NCBI GenBank assembly: GCA_029861485.1
Contig: JAOTZF010000107.1
Coordinates: 1 to 6,323 of the forward strand
Direction of reading: 5' to 3'
DNA: 6,323 bases
Source: Thermoleophilia bacterium
GTDB lineage: Bacteria > Actinomycetota > Thermoleophilia > Miltoncostaeales > Miltoncostaeaceae
Below the pieces are notes generated by a model. It had not been told where the DNA came from and ran no database searches. It saw only the letters and a program-made list of their open reading frames with translations. A program made the position numbers and the translations under genes. The stretch's first letter is position 1; each line of letters begins with the position of its first letter. Of the stretch, positions 5,599 to 6,323 are shown piece by piece.

Positions 5599-6323
5599 GC
5601 GTACTCGATCAGCTCGTGTAGTACCGAGTTCTGCACGAAGCGCCCCTCGCGGGTCAGCGCCAGGGGCTCGGCCTGGAGCAAGCCGTGCGTGTGCAGCACA
5701 TCGAGACTCTCGGGGTGGTCCGGCGCGCCGAGGCGGTCCAGATCGATGGGCTCCTCCAGCCGCAGTGCGAGCATCCACCGCTCACGCCGCCGCAGGTCGT
5801 CATCGAGCTCCTCCTCGGTGCGCGCCGGGGCGCCGACGGAGGCGACGTAGGCGTCGACCCCTGCCGCGTTGCGCCAACGCCGACCGGCAATGGTGCTGAC
5901 CGCTCCCACTCCGATGCCAAGGTAGTCGCGCGCATGCCAATAGCCGAGGCTGTGGCGGCACTCGAAGCCGGGGCGCGCGAAGTTGGCGGTCTCGTACCAG
6001 CGGTAGCCGGCTGCCTCCAAAGAGCCGACGACGTGCCGATAGGCATCGGCGCTCTCGTCTTCATCGGGCGGCAACATGCCGATGCGCTCCAGCGCGGTGC
6101 CGGGCTTGATCTCGAGCTCGTACCAGGAGACGTGCTGGGGCGAGAGCTCGCGCACGACCGCAATGTCCGCCTCGAGGTCGGCTGGGGTCTGGCCCGGTAT
6201 GCCGAACAGCAGGTCGACGCTGACGCTCTGGAGGCCGGCCTCCAGAGCGCATTCCACGGCCGCACGCGCCTGATTGGCAGTGGCCCCGCGATCGAGCGCA
6301 TCGAGAAGATGCGGCTGAAACGA
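5595..6323 (-). CDS. hemW: HemW, heme chaperone (3' part only)
   Basis: The last 242 residues of HemW, a radical-SAM-fold protein related to coproporphyrinogen dehydrogenase HemN but acting as a heme-binding chaperone. The N-terminus, including the CxxxCxxC iron-sulfur motif, is beyond the right edge, so HemW cannot be separated from HemN by that motif. The visible part fits HemW: QPHLLDALDRG near the edge, DLLFGIPGQT (37-46), YELEIKPGTAL (68-78), YETANFARPG (110-119), ECRHSLGYW (121-129) and DYLGIGVGAVS (133-143, where most members have GIGPGAHS). The C-terminal winged-helix-like domain has ERWMLALRLE (181-190) and ends NSVLHELIEYA. Linkage to hrcA is widely conserved and supports HemW. The stop overlaps the hrcA start by 4 bases. 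The frame is open to the window edge. Confidence 0.93.
   Translation of the reverse strand, partial: SFQPHLLDALDRGATANQARAAVECALEAGLQSVSVDLLFGIPGQTPADLEADIAVVRELSPQHVSWYELEIKPGTALERIGMLPPDEDESADAYRHVVGSLEAAGYRWYETANFARPGFECRHSLGYWHARDYLGIGVGAVSTIAGRRWRNAAGVDAYVASVGAPARTEEELDDDLRRRERWMLALRLEEPIDLDRLGAPDHPESLDVLHTHGLLQAEPLALTREGRFVQNSVLHELIEYA

Noticed and set aside
5599..5778. Extended N-terminus for HrcA starting at 5778
   Set aside because: The extra 60 residues are Arg/Pro/Ala-rich, lie antiphase within hemW and have no family counterpart. The GTG at 5598 overlapping the hemW stop places the winged helix at the usual distance.
4579..5850. Plus-strand open frame of 423 codons with a histidine-rich stretch
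   Set aside because: It is the antisense of hrcA and the end of hemW. The histidine run (DHHHHHE) comes from the reverse complement of valine and isoleucine codons (MVVVIAS) in HrcA.

Overview
The window looks like chromosomal DNA of a GC-rich bacterium (about two thirds G+C by eye). Every gene I can support is on the minus strand, so the transcription order runs from high to low coordinates: hemW (3' part) > hrcA > an unrecognised 215-residue gene > a SnoaL-like gene > dnaJ > prmA > rsmE > mtaB (5' part). GTG starts, strong GC bias at third codon positions and the hrcA-dnaJ-rsmE linkage fit Actinomycetota. The additional prmA and mtaB resemble the Bacillus-type order (hemW-hrcA-grpE-dnaK-dnaJ-prmA-rsmE-mtaB) and suggest a deep-branching actinobacterial lineage such as Thermoleophilia. 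That placement is inference; the sequence contains no 16S or other taxonomic marker.

Layout. 6323-5595 is the C-terminal two thirds of HemW, a radical-SAM-family heme chaperone. Its stop overlaps the GTG start of hrcA (5598-4558), the heat-shock repressor. A soluble, acidic protein of unknown family follows almost directly (4534-3887). After a 147-base gap comes a 140-residue SnoaL/ester-cyclase-like protein with a strong Shine-Dalgarno (3739-3317). A 334-base stretch (3316-2983) holds only a doubtful small ORF. Then follow dnaJ (2982-1867), prmA (1928-1065, probably overlapping dnaJ by 62 bases), rsmE (1068-316, ATGA overlap with prmA) and the first 105 codons of mtaB (315-1), whose GTG directly follows the rsmE TAG in the same frame.

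Functionally this is a proteostasis and translation-maintenance cluster: a heat-shock regulator and a J-domain co-chaperone with ribosomal protein L11 methylation (PrmA), 16S rRNA U1498 methylation (RsmE) and tRNA ct6A/t6A37 methylthiolation (MtaB). The main oddities are that grpE and dnaK are absent from the slot between hrcA and dnaJ, which instead holds the unknown gene and the SnoaL-like gene, and that several gene junctions are unusually tight. I saw no RNA gene, CRISPR array, insertion sequence or CIRCE operator. I do not see a clear new defence or mobile system; the window is mostly ordinary core genome with an accessory insertion in the middle.
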